NCBI GenBank assembly: GCA_019745195.1
Contig: JAIETL010000062.1
Span: 1-64,000, forward strand
Reading direction: 5' to 3'
Origin: Beijerinckiaceae bacterium
GTDB lineage: Bacteria > Pseudomonadota > Alphaproteobacteria > Rhizobiales > Beijerinckiaceae
Length of the DNA stretch: 64,000 nucleotides
Below, piece by piece: positions 47,419 through 58,033 of the stretch; the stretch's first letter is position 1, and every line of letters starts with the position of its first letter. Position numbers and translations under genes: made by a program. The notes under the pieces were generated by a model. That model saw only the letters and a list, made by a program, of their open reading frames with translations. It was not told the DNA's origin and did no database searches.

Positions 47419-50400
47419 TCAGTGTGCCTCGTCCCAGTTCCCGGCCGCCCTGGCGTCGACCTGCAACGGAACCCTCAGCGCCAGCGCCGGGTGCGGGGCG
47501 TCCACCATCACCTTCGTGATCACCGGCAGCGCCGCCTCGACCTGCGCGTCGGGCACCTCGAAGACCAGTTCGTCATGGACCTGCAGCAGCATCCGCGCGT
47601 CGAGCTTCGCTGACGCCAGCGCGGCGTCCATCCGGATCATGGCGCGGCGGATGATGTCGGCGGCCGAGCCCTGGATCGGCGCGTTGATCGCCTGGCGCTC
47701 GACGAAGGCGCGCTCCGAGGGATTCTTGGAGGCGACGGCTGGGAAATGGCAGACGCGGCCGAAGATCGTCGTGACATGGCCATTGGCCCTCACGAAGGTC
47801 TTGGTCTGGTCCATATAGTCGCGGATGCCGGGGAAACGCTCGAAATACTTCCGGATGTAAGCACCTGCCTCCTCGCGGCCGATGCCGAGCTGGTTGGCGA
47901 GCCCGAAGGCCGAGATGCCGTAGATGATGCCGAAATTGATCGCCTTGGCGCGGCGGCGCACCTCGCTCGGCATGCCCGCCACCGGCACGCCGAACATTTC
48001 CGACGCCGTCATGGCGTGGATGTCGATGCCGTCGGCGAAAGCCTGCCTGAGCTGCGGAATGTCGGCGATATGGGCGAGGATGCGCAGCTCGATCTGGCTG
48101 TAGTCGGCCGAGATCAGCTTGTGGCCTTTCTCGGCGACGAAGGCGGTGCGGATTTTGCGCCCGGCCTCGGTGCGGATCGGGATGTTCTGCAGGTTCGGCT
48201 CGGAGGAGGAGAGCCGGCCCGTGGTGGTGGCCGCCAGCGCGAAGGAGGTGTGGACCCGGTTGGTCTGCGGGTTCACATAGGCTGGCAGGGAGTCGGTATA
48301 GGTCGATTTAAGCTTGGCGAGCTGCCGCCATTCGAGGATTTTCGAAGGCAAGGGGTGGCCCTGCTCGGCGAGTTCCTCCAGCACGCCCGCGCCCGTCGCC
48401 CATTGCCCGGTCGCGGTCTTCTTGGCGCCCGAAAGCCCCATCTTGCCGAACAGGATGTCGCCGAGCTGCTTTGGCGAGCCGATGGTGAATTTCTCGCCGG
48501 CGATCTCGTAAATCTCGTCCTCCAGCCGCGCCAGAGACTGGGCGAACTCGCCCGAGAGCCGCGACAGGATCTGGCGGTCGATCGCAATGCCGCGCGCCTC
48601 CATCTTCGCCAGCACATCGACCAGCGGGCGCTCCAGAGTCTCGTAGACGGTTGTCCGACCTTCCGCCGCGAGCCTTGGCTTCAGCACACGCCAAAGCCGC
48701 AACGTCACGTCGGCGTCTTCGGCGGCGTAATCCGTCGCCTTGTCGAGCGCGACCCTGTCGAAGCTCACCTGCGCCTTGCCGGTGCCGGCGACCTGCGCGA
48801 ACGAGATCGTCTCATGGCCGAGATGCAGCTCCGACAGCCTGTCCATGCCGTGATTGTTGTTGCCGGCGTCGAGCGCATAGGAGATCAGCATCGTGTCCTC
48901 GACCGGCGCGACGTCGATTCCGTAGCGCTTGAGCAGGACGAGGTCGTATTTCAGGTTCTGGCCGATCTTGAGCACGCCGGGGTCGGCGAGCAGGGGTTTC
49001 AGCACTGCTACCGCCTGATCGAGCGGGATCTGGCCCTCCAGCATGCCGCCGCCGAACAGATCCGTGCCACCGCGATGCTGCAGCGGGATGTAGCAGGCCT
49101 TGCCGGGCGCGACGGCGAGCGAGACGCCGACGAGATCGGCCTGCATCGGATCGAGCGCGCTGGTCTCGGTATCGAGCGCGATCGCGCCGGCCTCGTAAGC
49201 CCAACCGATCCAGCGTTCGAGATCGGCCAGCGTGCGGACGCATTCGTATCCTGTGCGGTCGATCTTGGCATCGGCCGCCTCGGCCTTGCGGGCAGCCGCC
49301 AGATCGGCGGGCGTCAGCCAGCCATCGGCAGGCGGCTCGGCAGCCGAGGCCTGCGTCGAGAGGCTGGCGGGGGCCGACTGCGCCGGCATCGACGCGCCCT
49401 CGCCCGCATCGCCTCCGGCATAGAGCGCTTTCAACTCCGCGGCGCGCGAGCCGCCCGGAGCCAAAGCCTCGTCGGCGTCGATCGCGGCGACCTCCGCGCC
49501 ATAGGCTTCGGCCACGCGTTTGGTGATGGTGGTGAACTCCATCGCCTTGAGGAAGGCGATGAGTTTTGCGGGCTCGGGCTCACTCAGGGTCAGGTGCGAC
49601 AGCGGCGTCTCGACGGCGACATCATCGACAAGGGTTACGAGTTTTCGAGAGACCAGCACCTTCTCGACCACCTCGGGGTTGGTCAGCGTCTCGCGGCGCT
49701 TGGGTTGCTTGATCTCGCCGGCGCGCGCCAGCAGCGTGTCGAGATCGCCATATTCGCCGATGAGCTGGGCCGCCGTCTTGATGCCGATGCCGGGTGCGCC
49801 GGGCACGTTGTCGGTCGCGTCGCCGGCGAGCGCCTGCACATCGACGACCCGGTTCGGCATCACGCCGAAATACTCGACGACCTCCGGTTCGCCGATCTTG
49901 CGCTCGGCGCGAAAGCCCTTGCCCTTGGCCGCGTCGCCCGAGGCGGGGTCGTACATGGCGACGCCCGGCCCCACGAGCTGCATCAGATCCTTGTCGGCGG
50001 AGACGATCAAAACGTCGGCCCCGGCTGCGCGCGCCTGCCGCGCATAGGTCGCGATCAGGTCGTCGGCCTCGTAGACGTCCTGCTCGACCGGGATCAGCCC
50101 GAAGGCGCGCACCGCCTCGCGCATCAGCGGGAATTGCGGGATCAGATCGGGCGGAGGGTCGGAGCGGTTGCCCTTGTAGGCCGGGTAGATCTCCTTGCGG
50201 AAGGAGTTCTCCGACTTGTCGAAGACGATGGCGAGATGGGTCGGCTTCACGCCGAGCACGCCATCCTTGACGAACTGGAACAGCTTCGTTGCGAACAGCC
50301 GGACCGCGCCCGAGGGCAGGCCGTCGGAGCGGGCATTGTATTTCCGATCCTGGTTGATCGACTGGAAATAGGCCCTGAAGATGAAATTCGAGCCGTCGAC

Positions 50401-50463
50401 CAGAAAGAGATGGTCGCCGGGCTTCAGGTCGGGTGCGGCGGTCTTGTTGGCTGTCTCGCTCAT
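47419..50463 (-). CDS. polA: DNA polymerase I
   Basis: Replicative and repair polymerase (1014 aa) with three domains. 5'-3' exonuclease (1-310, [14 protein letters not shown]); 3'-5' proofreading exonuclease (about 405-600) with the intact DxE pair [21 protein letters not shown] and [12 protein letters not shown], so proofreading looks functional; polymerase domain with [35 protein letters not shown] and [12 protein letters not shown]. The start at 50463 ([12 protein letters not shown]) is chosen over 50475. An Ala/Pro-rich linker (about 350-390) separates the exonuclease domains. Long open frames on the opposite strand are not genes. Confidence 0.98.
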   Translation of the reverse strand: MSETANKTAAPDLKPGDHLFLVDGSNFIFRAYFQSINQDRKYNARSDGLPSGAVRLFATKLFQFVKDGVLGVKPTHLAIVFDKSENSFRKEIYPAYKGNRSDPPPDLIPQFPLMREAVRAFGLIPVEQDVYEADDLIATYARQARAAGADVLIVSADKDLMQLVGPGVAMYDPASGDAAKGKGFRAERKIGEPEVVEYFGVMPNRVVDVQALAGDATDNVPGAPGIGIKTAAQLIGEYGDLDTLLARAGEIKQPKRRETLTNPEVVEKVLVSRKLVTLVDDVAVETPLSHLTLSEPEPAKLIAFLKAMEFTTITKRVAEAYGAEVAAIDADEALAPGGSRAAELKALYAGGDAGEGASMPAQSAPASLSTQASAAEPPADGWLTPADLAAARKAEAADAKIDRTGYECVRTLADLERWIGWAYEAGAIALDTETSALDPMQADLVGVSLAVAPGKACYIPLQHRGGTDLFGGGMLEGQIPLDQAVAVLKPLLADPGVLKIGQNLKYDLVLLKRYGIDVAPVEDTMLISYALDAGNNNHGMDRLSELHLGHETISFAQVAGTGKAQVSFDRVALDKATDYAAEDADVTLRLWRVLKPRLAAEGRTTVYETLERPLVDVLAKMEARGIAIDRQILSRLSGEFAQSLARLEDEIYEIAGEKFTIGSPKQLGDILFGKMGLSGAKKTATGQWATGAGVLEELAEQGHPLPSKILEWRQLAKLKSTYTDSLPAYVNPQTNRVHTSFALAATTTGRLSSSEPNLQNIPIRTEAGRKIRTAFVAEKGHKLISADYSQIELRILAHIADIPQLRQAFADGIDIHAMTASEMFGVPVAGMPSEVRRRAKAINFGIIYGISAFGLANQLGIGREEAGAYIRKYFERFPGIRDYMDQTKTFVRANGHVTTIFGRVCHFPAVASKNPSERAFVERQAINAPIQGSAADIIRRAMIRMDAALASAKLDARMLLQVHDELVFEVPDAQVEAALPVITKVMVDAPHPALALRVPLQVDARAAGNWDEAH

Positions 50464-50557
50464 GGCGCGGACCATAAGCGCCGCGTGCGGAGCGGTCCAT
50501 TGCGCAGGCGCATCGATTCGCGAGATGCTGCGTCAGAAGCCGTCAGGAAGCTGCGTC

Positions 50558-51223
50558 ATGACCGAGCATGTCTCCATGGAACTGGCCTTCGAACCGGTGC
50601 CGGAGGACCAGATGCTGCCGCGCGCCGAGGCCTTTCTGGCGCGGATGCGCAAGCGCCGCACCGTGCGCGACTATTCCGACCGGCCGGTGCCGCGCGAGCT
50701 GATCGAAACGGCGGTGAGGACCGCCGGGACTGCGCCGTCGGGCGCCAACCAGCAGCCCTGGAGTTTCGTCTGCATCTCCGATCCGGAACGAAAGCGGCTG
50801 ATTCGGGAAGGCGCGGAGGAAGAGGAGCGCGCCTTCTATGCGGGCCGCGCCGGCGAGGAATGGCTCGATGCGCTCAGCCATCTCGGCACCGACGCCAGCA
50901 AGCCCTTCCTGGAGACGGCTCCCTGGCTGATCGCGATCTTCGCCCAACGCTGGGGCGTCGATGCGCAGGGACGCAAGGTCAAGCACTATTACGTGCCGGA
51001 ATCGGTCGGTATCGCGACGGGCTTCCTGATCGCGGCCTTGCACGACGCCGGGCTCGCGACGCTGACGCATACGCCAGCGCCAATGAACTTCCTGAATGCG
51101 ATCTGCGAACGGCCCGACAACGAGAAGGCGCTCATCCTGCTCGTCGTCGGCTATCCGGCGGAACATTGCCGTGTCCCCGCGATCGGCAAGAAGCCGCTCG
51201 CGGAGATCGCGACATTCCTGTGA
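50558..51223 (+). CDS. Nitroreductase family flavoprotein (iodotyrosine-deiodinase-like)
   Basis: FMN-dependent reductase (221 aa). Family strings: [60 protein letters not shown] (phosphate and flavin contacts) and [19 protein letters not shown]. The lid segment ([35 protein letters not shown]) is of the IYD-like type. The ATG at 50558 is preferred with a GGAAG ribosome site; an earlier start at 50381 would overlap the polA leader. Substrate unknown. Confidence 0.85.
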   Translation: MTEHVSMELAFEPVPEDQMLPRAEAFLARMRKRRTVRDYSDRPVPRELIETAVRTAGTAPSGANQQPWSFVCISDPERKRLIREGAEEEERAFYAGRAGEEWLDALSHLGTDASKPFLETAPWLIAIFAQRWGVDAQGRKVKHYYVPESVGIATGFLIAALHDAGLATLTHTPAPMNFLNAICERPDNEKALILLVVGYPAEHCRVPAIGKKPLAEIATFL

Positions 51224-51259
51224 GAAGGCAGCAGGTCAGCCGGCCCGGTACGGAGAAGA

Positions 51260-51652
51260 CTATTTCTTTTTGCCGTCCGCGCCGAACTGCTTGAGATAGG
51301 CGACGAGATTCTTGATCTGCGTCTCGTCCTTCAGGCCCGGGAAGACCATCTTGGTGCCCGGCGTCACGCCGCGCGGGTCCTTGATGTAGGTGGTGAAGTT
51401 GGTCTCGTCCCAGGTCTTGTCCAGCGACTTGTAGGCAGCGGAATAGGTGTACGCTGCGGCCGTGCCGGCCTTGCGGCCGTCGAACAGGCCGTTGAGCTGA
51501 GGCCCGACCCCGTTCTTGGCCGTCTCGCCGACCTGATGGCAGGCCCTGCACTGCAGGAAGACCCGTTCCCCGGCGGCTGCATCCTGAGCCTGGGCCGTGA
51601 TCGGCGCGAAGCCGAGGAAACCGGCGGCGACTGCGTAGGCAAGATGTTTCAT
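51260..51652 (-). CDS. Soluble c-type cytochrome (c2-like)
   Basis: A 130-aa class I cytochrome c. Signal peptide (YAVAAGFLGFAPITAQAQ) to the periplasm; haem attachment CRACH (in VFLQCRACHQVGETAKNGVG), GPQLNGLFDGRKAG, YTYSAAYK, and the axial Met in PGTKMVFPGLK. The c2 family carries electrons between the cytochrome bc1 complex and oxidases or the photosynthetic reaction centre. It is divergent from dxs and shares an intergenic region that holds two PpsR-type sites, which makes a photosynthesis link plausible. The ATG at 51652 is chosen. Confidence 0.92.
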   Translation of the reverse strand: MKHLAYAVAAGFLGFAPITAQAQDAAAGERVFLQCRACHQVGETAKNGVGPQLNGLFDGRKAGTAAAYTYSAAYKSLDKTWDETNFTTYIKDPRGVTPGTKMVFPGLKDETQIKNLVAYLKQFGADGKKK

Positions 51653-51845
51653 TGTGAGCATCCTCCGTAGACTTCGTCTAACTCAATTAGCGCGTCGCCG
51701 GTTCCGCGCAAGCCTTGCGGCCGGCAACAGGGTCACGTCCGCTCGGGCCGCCATCACGGCCTCGCGAGTCGCAATCCCGCGGGCGGCGACTCCGCCCGCT
51801 CGTGAGGCGACCAAAGCGATTGCATCTCCCGCGACTCCTTCGTAG

Positions 51846-51887
51846 TGTATCGTTCAGTTGACAGCAATGTGTTAATCTACCTTGACA
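51846..51887. promoter_or_regulatory. Tandem PpsR/CrtJ-type operators upstream of dxs
   Basis: Two exact TGT-N12-ACA palindromes: 51846-51863 (TGT ATCGTTCAGTTG ACA) and 51870-51887 (TGT TAATCTACCTTG ACA), 6 bp apart. They sit 26 bp upstream of dxs and about 195 bp upstream of the divergent cytochrome gene. PpsR/CrtJ represses bch and crt genes under oxygen by cooperative binding to paired sites. Confidence 0.72.
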
Positions 51888-51913
51888 CATATGCCTAGCG
51901 ACGGGGATGCGAC

Positions 51914-53890
51914 ATGCTGGAGACCCCCCTTCTCGACACCGTCTCGGTTCCCGCCGACATGCGGCGCTTCCAGCCGGAGCAACTGAGGCAACTCGCCGAC
52001 GAACTCCGCGCCGAGATGATCGATGCGGTCTCGGTGACGGGCGGCCATCTCGGGGCCGGGCTTGGCGTGGTCGAGCTGACCGTGGCGCTGCATCACCTGT
52101 TCGACACGCCGCGCGACACGCTGATCTGGGACGTTGGCCACCAGGCGTATCCGCACAAGATCCTGACCGGCCGGCGCAACCGCATCCGCACGCTGCGGCA
52201 GGGCGGCGGCCTCTCGGGCTTCACCAAGCGCGAGGAGAGTGAATACGACCCGTTCGGCGCGGCCCATACCTCGACCTCGATCTCGTCGGCGCTCGGTTTC
52301 GCCGTCGCGCGCGACCTGAAGGGCGAGGCCGGCCATGTCGTCGCCGTGATCGGCGACGGGGCAATGTCGGCCGGCATGGCCTATGAGGCGATGAACAATG
52401 CCGGCGCGCTCGGCAAACGCCTGATCGTGATCCTGAACGACAACGACATGTCGATCGCGCCACCCGTGGGCGCGATGTCGGCCCATCTTGCCAAACTGCT
52501 CTCGGGAAAAGCCTATCTTTCGCTGCGCGACCATGGCCGGCAGCTCACCAAGAGGTTCGGCAAGCGCATCGACAAGACCGTCACGCGGGCGATCGAGCAT
52601 GCGCGCGGCTACCTGACCGGCGGCACGCTGTTCGACCAGCTCGGCTTCTATTATGTCGGCCCGGTCGACGGCCATAACCTCGACCACCTGCTCCCCGTTC
52701 TGCGCAATGTCCGCGATGCGGGGCAGGGCCCGATCCTCGTTCATGTCGTGACGCAGAAGGGCAAGGGCTATGCGCCCGCAGAAGCCAGCGCCGACAAATA
52801 TCACGGCGTCGTCAAGTTCAACGTCCTGACCGGCGCGCAGGAGAAGCCCCCCTCCAACGCGCCGTCCTACACAAAAGTCTTCGCCAACGCGCTGGTGAAG
52901 GAAGCCAGCGCCGACGACAAAATCGTCGCGATCACCGCCGCGATGCCGTCCGGCACCGGGCTCGACCTCTTTGCCAAGACACATCCTTCCCGCTTCTTCG
53001 ACGTCGGCATCGCCGAGCAGCATGGCGTCACCTTCGCGGCCGGGCTCGCCTGCCAGGGCTTCAAGCCGTTCTGCGCCATCTATTCGACCTTCCTGCAGCG
53101 CGCCTATGACCAGATCGCCCATGACGTGGCGCTGCAGAAGTTGCCTGTGCGCTTCGCCCTCGACCGGGCCGGGCTGGTCGGCGCCGACGGGCCGACCCAT
53201 GCCGGCGCGTTCGACACCGCCTATCTCGGCTGCCTGCCGGGCTTCGTGCTGATGGCGGCCGGCGACGAGGCCGAACTCGTCCATATGGTCGCGACCGCGC
53301 GCGCCCATGACGAGGGGCCGATCGCCTTCCGCTATCCGCGCGGCGACGGCATGGGCGTCGAGATGCCCGAAGTGGGTGTGCCGCTCGAGATCGGGCGCGG
53401 GCGCATCGTCAAGGAGGGCACGCGGGTTGCGCTTCTCTCCTACGGCACGCGGCTTGCGGAATGCCTGCGGGCGGCCGAAGCGCTCGATGCGCATGGCCTC
53501 TCGACCACGGTCGCCGACGCGCGCTTCGCCAAGCCGCTCGACCGGGCGCTTATCCGGCGGCTCGCGCGCAATCACGAGGCGCTGATCACGGTCGAGGAGG
53601 GCTCGGTCGGGGGCTTCGGCTCCTTCGTGCTGCATGCGCTCGCCGATGACGGCCTGTTCGAGAACGGGCTGAAGGTGAAGACGCTGCATCTGCCGGACCT
53701 GTTCCAGGACCATGACACGCAGCCCCGCATGTATGCCCAGGCCGGGCTCGACGCGGATGCGATCGCGGCGACCGCGATCAGTCTTTGCCGGCCCGGTGGG
53801 GCCGTGCTGCGCGCCGCCGGCGCGAACGGGCTCAGACTTCTGCCCTCGCATCATGCCGGGACCGCCGCCCTGCACGGAGCCTCGACATGA
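51914..53890 (+). CDS. dxs: 1-deoxy-D-xylulose-5-phosphate synthase
   Basis: TPP-dependent first enzyme of the MEP isoprenoid pathway (658 aa): pyruvate plus glyceraldehyde-3-phosphate to DXP. Thiamine motif [91 protein letters not shown]. The start at 51914 gives a somewhat short N-terminus ([19 protein letters not shown]). Overlaps ispH by ATGA and heads an isoprenoid/pigment operon; a photosynthesis-linked dxs copy is typical of purple bacteria, so a housekeeping copy may exist elsewhere. Confidence 0.97.
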   Translation: MLETPLLDTVSVPADMRRFQPEQLRQLADELRAEMIDAVSVTGGHLGAGLGVVELTVALHHLFDTPRDTLIWDVGHQAYPHKILTGRRNRIRTLRQGGGLSGFTKREESEYDPFGAAHTSTSISSALGFAVARDLKGEAGHVVAVIGDGAMSAGMAYEAMNNAGALGKRLIVILNDNDMSIAPPVGAMSAHLAKLLSGKAYLSLRDHGRQLTKRFGKRIDKTVTRAIEHARGYLTGGTLFDQLGFYYVGPVDGHNLDHLLPVLRNVRDAGQGPILVHVVTQKGKGYAPAEASADKYHGVVKFNVLTGAQEKPPSNAPSYTKVFANALVKEASADDKIVAITAAMPSGTGLDLFAKTHPSRFFDVGIAEQHGVTFAAGLACQGFKPFCAIYSTFLQRAYDQIAHDVALQKLPVRFALDRAGLVGADGPTHAGAFDTAYLGCLPGFVLMAAGDEAELVHMVATARAHDEGPIAFRYPRGDGMGVEMPEVGVPLEIGRGRIVKEGTRVALLSYGTRLAECLRAAEALDAHGLSTTVADARFAKPLDRALIRRLARNHEALITVEEGSVGGFGSFVLHALADDGLFENGLKVKTLHLPDLFQDHDTQPRMYAQAGLDADAIAATAISLCRPGGAVLRAAGANGLRLLPSHHAGTAALHGAST

Positions 53891-54852
53891 ACGCGATGCT
53901 CCCCGTCAGACGCCCGCTCGCCGTCCTGCTGGCGAAGCCGCGCGGTTTCTGCGCCGGCGTGGTGCGCGCCGTCGAGATCGTCGAGCGCGCCGTCCAGCAG
54001 CATGGCGCGCCGGTCTATGTCCGTCACGAGATCGTGCATAACACCCATGTCGTCGAGGGCCTGCGCGCGCAAGGGGCCGTCTTCGTCGGCGAGGTCGATC
54101 AAATCCCCGCGGGCGCGACCACGATCTTCTCGGCCCATGGCGTCTCGAAAGCGGTCGAGGCGGCCGCCGCCGCGCGCGGGCTCGACGTCATCGACGCGAC
54201 GTGTCCGCTCGTCCAGAAGGTTCACAACCAGGGCCGGCGCTATGCCGAGATGGGCTATGACGTCGTGCTGATCGGCCATGAGGGCCATGCCGAGGTCGAG
54301 GGCACGCGCGGGCAGATTTCCGGCCGGCTCCATGTCATCGCCAGCGCCGACGAGGTCGCGGATCTTCTGGTGCGCGACGACGGCAAGGTCGCCTACATCA
54401 CCCAGACCACGCTCTCCGTGCAGGATACGCGCGACGTGATCGCGGCGCTGAAGCGGCGCTTCCCCGAGATCGTCGGGCCCGACACGCGCAACATCTGCTA
54501 CGCGACGCAGAACCGGCAGGCGGCGGTGCAGGCGATGGCCCCGCTCTGCGACCTGATCCTGGTGGTCGGCTCGCGCTCGTCCTCGAATTCGAGCCGCCTG
54601 CGCGAGGTCGGCGAGATCGCCGGCGTCGAAAGCCATCTGATCGAGGGGCCGGACGCCATCATTGAGGGCTGGTTCGACGAGGTCGAGACCGTCGGGTTTT
54701 CGGCAGGCGCGTCGGCGCCCGAGCGGCTGATCCAGGAGACGATCGACCGTTTGCGCCGATTCCGGGACGTCAGCGTGCGCGAACTCGACGGCACGGAGGA
54801 GGAAGTCGTCTTCCGCCTGCCGCAGCGCCTTGCCGAGGCGGTCGCGTCCTGA
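53887..54852 (+). CDS. ispH: 4-hydroxy-3-methylbut-2-enyl diphosphate reductase IspH
   Basis: Fe-S enzyme of the last MEP step (321 aa), making IPP and DMAPP. The three cluster Cys are visible: C22 ([14 protein letters not shown]), C106 ([12 protein letters not shown]) and C204 ([12 protein letters not shown]), with [26 protein letters not shown] and [13 protein letters not shown]. Translationally coupled to dxs. Together they supply prenyl precursors to the carotenoid genes crtI/crtB downstream. Confidence 0.97.
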   Translation: MNAMLPVRRPLAVLLAKPRGFCAGVVRAVEIVERAVQQHGAPVYVRHEIVHNTHVVEGLRAQGAVFVGEVDQIPAGATTIFSAHGVSKAVEAAAAARGLDVIDATCPLVQKVHNQGRRYAEMGYDVVLIGHEGHAEVEGTRGQISGRLHVIASADEVADLLVRDDGKVAYITQTTLSVQDTRDVIAALKRRFPEIVGPDTRNICYATQNRQAAVQAMAPLCDLILVVGSRSSSNSSRLREVGEIAGVESHLIEGPDAIIEGWFDEVETVGFSAGASAPERLIQETIDRLRRFRDVSVRELDGTEEEVVFRLPQRLAEAVAS

Positions 54853-54888
54853 TTGTCTGTCTGATCAGGGTGGCTCGGAACCTCCACC

Positions 54889-54995
54889 GTCATCCCGGAC
54901 AAGCTGCGGAGCAGCACCGATCCGGGATCCATCATCGGGTGACACAGTGCTCCATGATGGATCCCGGAGCTCCGCTTGGCTACGTCCGGGATGAC
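54889..54995. repeat. Dispersed inverted repeat, family A, copy 3
   Basis: Outer arms GTCATCCCGGAC and GTCCGGGATGAC; inner CCGGGATCCATCAT and ATGATGGATCCCGG match copy 1 closely. It lies between ispH and bchI, 55 bp before the bchI start, where it could split the operon's transcript. Confidence 0.92.
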
Positions 54996-55050
54996 GGCGG
55001 TGGGTTTCACAGGCTCGCTCGCTAAACCCGTACAAAGGCTCTCTCTCCGC

Positions 55051-56040
55051 ATGGCTACGCCTTTTCCGTTCTCGGCCATTGTTGGACAGGAGGAGATGAA
55101 ACGGGCGCTGCTGCTGGCGGCGATCGACCCGACGATCGGCGGCGTGCTCATCTTCGGCGACCGCGGCACCGGCAAATCGACCGCGATCCGCGCGCTGGCG
55201 GCCCTGCTGCCGCCGATGAAAGCTGTCGTCGGCGACCCCTACAACCGCGCGCCGGACCGCGCCGCCAAAGGCCAGAAGAGCCATCTCGTCCCCGTGCCGG
55301 TGGTCGATCTGCCGCTTGGCGCGACCGAGGACCGCGTCGTCGGCGCGCTCGATCTGGAGAAGGCGCTGGCGAGCGGCGAGAAGGCCTTCCAGCCCGGCCT
55401 GCTGGCGCGCGCCAATCGCGGCTTCCTTTACATCGACGAGGCCAATCTGCTGGAGGACCATCTCGTCGACGTGCTGCTCGATGTCGCGGCCTCGGGCGAG
55501 AACGTCGTCGAGCGCGAGGGGCTGAGCATCCGCCATCCGGCTCGCTTCGTGCTGGTCGGCAGCGGAAATCCCGAAGAGGGCGAACTGCGCCCGCAACTGC
55601 TCGACCGTTTCGGGCTTTCGGTCGAGGTGACGACGCCGGGCGACCTCCCGACGCGCATCGAGGTGGTGAAGCGCCGCGACGCCTTCGACCGCGATCCCGA
55701 CGGCTTCATCGCGCTCTGGCGAGGCAAGGACGAGGCGATCGGGCGAAAGCTCACGGCGGGGCGCAAGAAGCTCGCGACGATCGCGACCTCCGAGGCGGCG
55801 CTGACGCGGGCGGCGCAGCTCTGCCTGCATCTCGGCACCGACGGCCTGCGCGGCGAACTCACCCTGATTCGGGCGGCGCGGGCTCTCGCGGCGCTGGAGG
55901 GCAAGGCCGAGGTGTTGGACAGCCATATCCGCAGCGTCGCGCCGATGGCGCTGCGCCATCGGCTGCGCCGCAACCCGCTCGACGAGGCGCGCTCGACCGT
56001 GCGCGTCGACCGCGCGCTGGAGGAGATTTTCGGGCCATGA
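55051..56040 (+). CDS. bchI: Magnesium chelatase ATPase subunit BchI
   Basis: AAA+ subunit (329 aa) of Mg-protoporphyrin chelatase, first committed step to bacteriochlorophyll. The characteristic start [20 protein letters not shown], Walker [16 protein letters not shown] (36-44), [16 protein letters not shown], Walker [21 protein letters not shown] and sensor region [25 protein letters not shown] match BchI rather than CobS or generic MoxR. The ATG at 55051 is used (an in-frame start at 54976 lies in the repeat). Overlaps bchD by ATGA. The partner BchH is not in the window. Confidence 0.95.
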   Translation: MATPFPFSAIVGQEEMKRALLLAAIDPTIGGVLIFGDRGTGKSTAIRALAALLPPMKAVVGDPYNRAPDRAAKGQKSHLVPVPVVDLPLGATEDRVVGALDLEKALASGEKAFQPGLLARANRGFLYIDEANLLEDHLVDVLLDVAASGENVVEREGLSIRHPARFVLVGSGNPEEGELRPQLLDRFGLSVEVTTPGDLPTRIEVVKRRDAFDRDPDGFIALWRGKDEAIGRKLTAGRKKLATIATSEAALTRAAQLCLHLGTDGLRGELTLIRAARALAALEGKAEVLDSHIRSVAPMALRHRLRRNPLDEARSTVRVDRALEEIFGP

Positions 56041-57809
56041 GCGAGGCCGGCGACAGCACCGCCGTCGCCACGCCCTCGCTCTGGCGGATGGCCGAGCTTG
56101 CGGCGGCTCTCGTCGCGCTCGATCCGGCCGGCATCGGCGGCGTGACCTTGCGCGCACCGGCCGGCCCGCCGCGCGATGCCTGGCTTACTCGGCTAACGAC
56201 CTTGCTCGGCGACAGGCCGCTGCTGCGGATGCCTGCCGGCATCGGCGATGCGCGCCTGCTCGGCGGGCTCGACCTGACCGCGACGCTGGCCTCGGGCCGC
56301 CCTGTCGCCGAGTGCGGCCTGCTGGCGCAAGCGGATGGCGGCGTCGTGCTGGCGAGCATGGCGGAGCGGCTCAGCCCTGCCACCGCAGCACGGATCGCCT
56401 TTGCGATGGATTCGGGCGAGGTCGCAATCGCGCGCGACGGGTTGACCGAGGGAAGTCCGAGCCGATTCGGTCTCGTCGCTCTCGACGAGGGCATCACGCC
56501 CGACGAGCGCCCGCCCGAAGCGCTGACCGAGCGGCTGGCGCTAAGGCTTGATCTCGGCGCGTTGTCGCATCGCGATATAGAGCCGGCTATCTTTATGGTT
56601 GAGGATGTTGCCGAGGCCCGACGGCGACTGCTCGATGTGCAGATCGACGACGCGGCCATCGAGGCGCTTTGCACGGCAGCGCTTTCGCTCGGCATCGGCT
56701 CAGCGCGCGCGGCGCTGCAGGCAGTCAGGGTTGCGCGCATGATCGCTGCGCTGATGGGCCGCGACGTGGTCGGGCAGGAGGATGTCGCGCTCGCCGCAGC
56801 GCTGGTGCTCGCGCCGCGCGCGACGCGGATACCGGCATCGGACGAGGAGGAGGCGCCCCCTCCCCCGCCCGAGCAGCCAGACGATCCGCCATCGGACACG
56901 CAAAGCGAGGACAAGGACCAGCCCGCCGATCTCGACGACCTCGTGCTGGAGGCGGCCAAGGCCGCGATCCCCGCCGGGTTGCTCGCACAATTGCTGGCGC
57001 AGACCGGGCGGGTGCGGGCGCGCTCGTCCGGCAAGGCCGGCCAGTTTCAGAAGGCCGCGCTGCGCGGCCGCATCGTCGGATCGAAATCCGGCGAATTGCG
57101 TGGGGGCGTGAGGCTCGACGTGGTCGAGACCCTGCGCTCCGCCGCGCCGTGGCAGGTGCTGCGCCGTCGCGAGCCGGGCCTAGCAGGCCGCGCCGGCATC
57201 ATCGTGCGCCGCGACGATTTTCGCGTCGCGCGCTACAAGCAGCGCTCCGAGACAGCGACGCTGTTCGTCGTCGATGCGTCTGGCTCCTCGGCGCTCCAGC
57301 GGCTGGCCGAGGCCAAGGGCGCGGTCCGGCTGCTGCTCGCCGAATGCTATATCCGCCGCGACGAGGTCGCGCTGATCGCCTTCCGCAAGACAGAGGCCGA
57401 ACTCGTGCTGCCGCCGACGCGCTCGCTGGTCGCGGCCGAACGCGCGCTTGCGGCGCTGCCGGGCGGCGGCGCGACGCCACTGGCGACGGCGATCGGGGCG
57501 GCGGCGGCGCTCGCCGACGCGGTCCGGCGCAAGGGCCGGACCCCGGCGATCGTGTTCATGACCGACGGCCGCGCCAATATCGACCGCGACGGCCAGCCGG
57601 GGCGCGCCAAGGCGCAGGCCGATGCGATGACGGCGGCGAAGGCCTTGCGGGGGGAGGGCGTGAGCACGCTGCTGATCGACACCTCGCCGCAGCCGACGCC
57701 GCAGGCCGCCGAACTCTCGGACGCGATGGGCGCGCGTTATGTGCCGCTGCCGCATGCGGATGCCGCGGGCGTGAGCCGGGCGGTGACCGCGCTGCTGCCG
57801 GGGCGTTGA
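56037..57809 (+). CDS. bchD: Magnesium chelatase subunit BchD
   Basis: A 590-aa protein: an N-terminal AAA-like domain without a proper Walker A (as in BchD generally), an acidic/Pro-rich linker (about 262-300: [20 protein letters not shown]) and a C-terminal integrin I domain with the metal-ion site [17 protein letters not shown] near residue 409 and [17 protein letters not shown]. It assembles with BchI into a ring that acts on BchH. Coupled to bchI by a 4-bp overlap. A long hairpin repeat follows before bchO. Confidence 0.95.
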   Translation: MSEAGDSTAVATPSLWRMAELAAALVALDPAGIGGVTLRAPAGPPRDAWLTRLTTLLGDRPLLRMPAGIGDARLLGGLDLTATLASGRPVAECGLLAQADGGVVLASMAERLSPATAARIAFAMDSGEVAIARDGLTEGSPSRFGLVALDEGITPDERPPEALTERLALRLDLGALSHRDIEPAIFMVEDVAEARRRLLDVQIDDAAIEALCTAALSLGIGSARAALQAVRVARMIAALMGRDVVGQEDVALAAALVLAPRATRIPASDEEEAPPPPPEQPDDPPSDTQSEDKDQPADLDDLVLEAAKAAIPAGLLAQLLAQTGRVRARSSGKAGQFQKAALRGRIVGSKSGELRGGVRLDVVETLRSAAPWQVLRRREPGLAGRAGIIVRRDDFRVARYKQRSETATLFVVDASGSSALQRLAEAKGAVRLLLAECYIRRDEVALIAFRKTEAELVLPPTRSLVAAERALAALPGGGATPLATAIGAAAALADAVRRKGRTPAIVFMTDGRANIDRDGQPGRAKAQADAMTAAKALRGEGVSTLLIDTSPQPTPQAAELSDAMGARYVPLPHADAAGVSRAVTALLPGR

Positions 57810-57849
57810 GGGGGGATGAGAAACGGTTTTGCAGGGCTCGCCGATAGAA

Positions 57850-58003
57850 CCCCTCCCCCTCGTGGGGAGGGGCAGGGGTGGGGGGCGAGCGACCGGGCGA
57901 GCGGCATCGGCCAAAAAGTGCTGCTTGGTAGAACCTCTTCAATCAATCGCTCGCCCGGTCGTTCGCCCCCCACCCCCATCCCCTCCCCACAAGGGGGAGG
58001 GGA
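57850..58003. repeat. Large inverted repeat (family D) between bchD and bchO
   Basis: Left arm includes CCCTCCCCCTCGTGGGGAGG and GGGGGGCGAGCGACCGGGCG; right arm includes CGCTCGCCCGGTCGTTCGCC and CCCTCCCCACAAGGGGGAGG. The arms match imperfectly over about 53 bp with a loop of about 50 bp. It fills most of the 224-bp bchD-bchO gap; no gene is visible there. Confidence 0.88.
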
Positions 58004-58033
58004 GGCGCTCGTCCTGCGCGCGTCCGGCCCGCC

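Noticed and set aside
47746-51294. Very long plus-strand open frame opposite polA
   Set aside because: It is antisense to polA and runs on through the cytochrome and nitroreductase region; its protein is low-complexity Arg/Asp/Gly-rich as expected for the mirror of a high-GC gene.
51676-51710. Possible EcfG promoter before the cytochrome c gene (minus strand)
   Set aside because: GGAAC-N18-GTT, spacer too long and last element weak; PpsR-type sites are the better signal in this spacer.
57837-58010. CRISPR or tandem array from the G/C-rich repeats between bchD and bchO
   Set aside because: It is a single inverted pair, not direct repeats with spacers.
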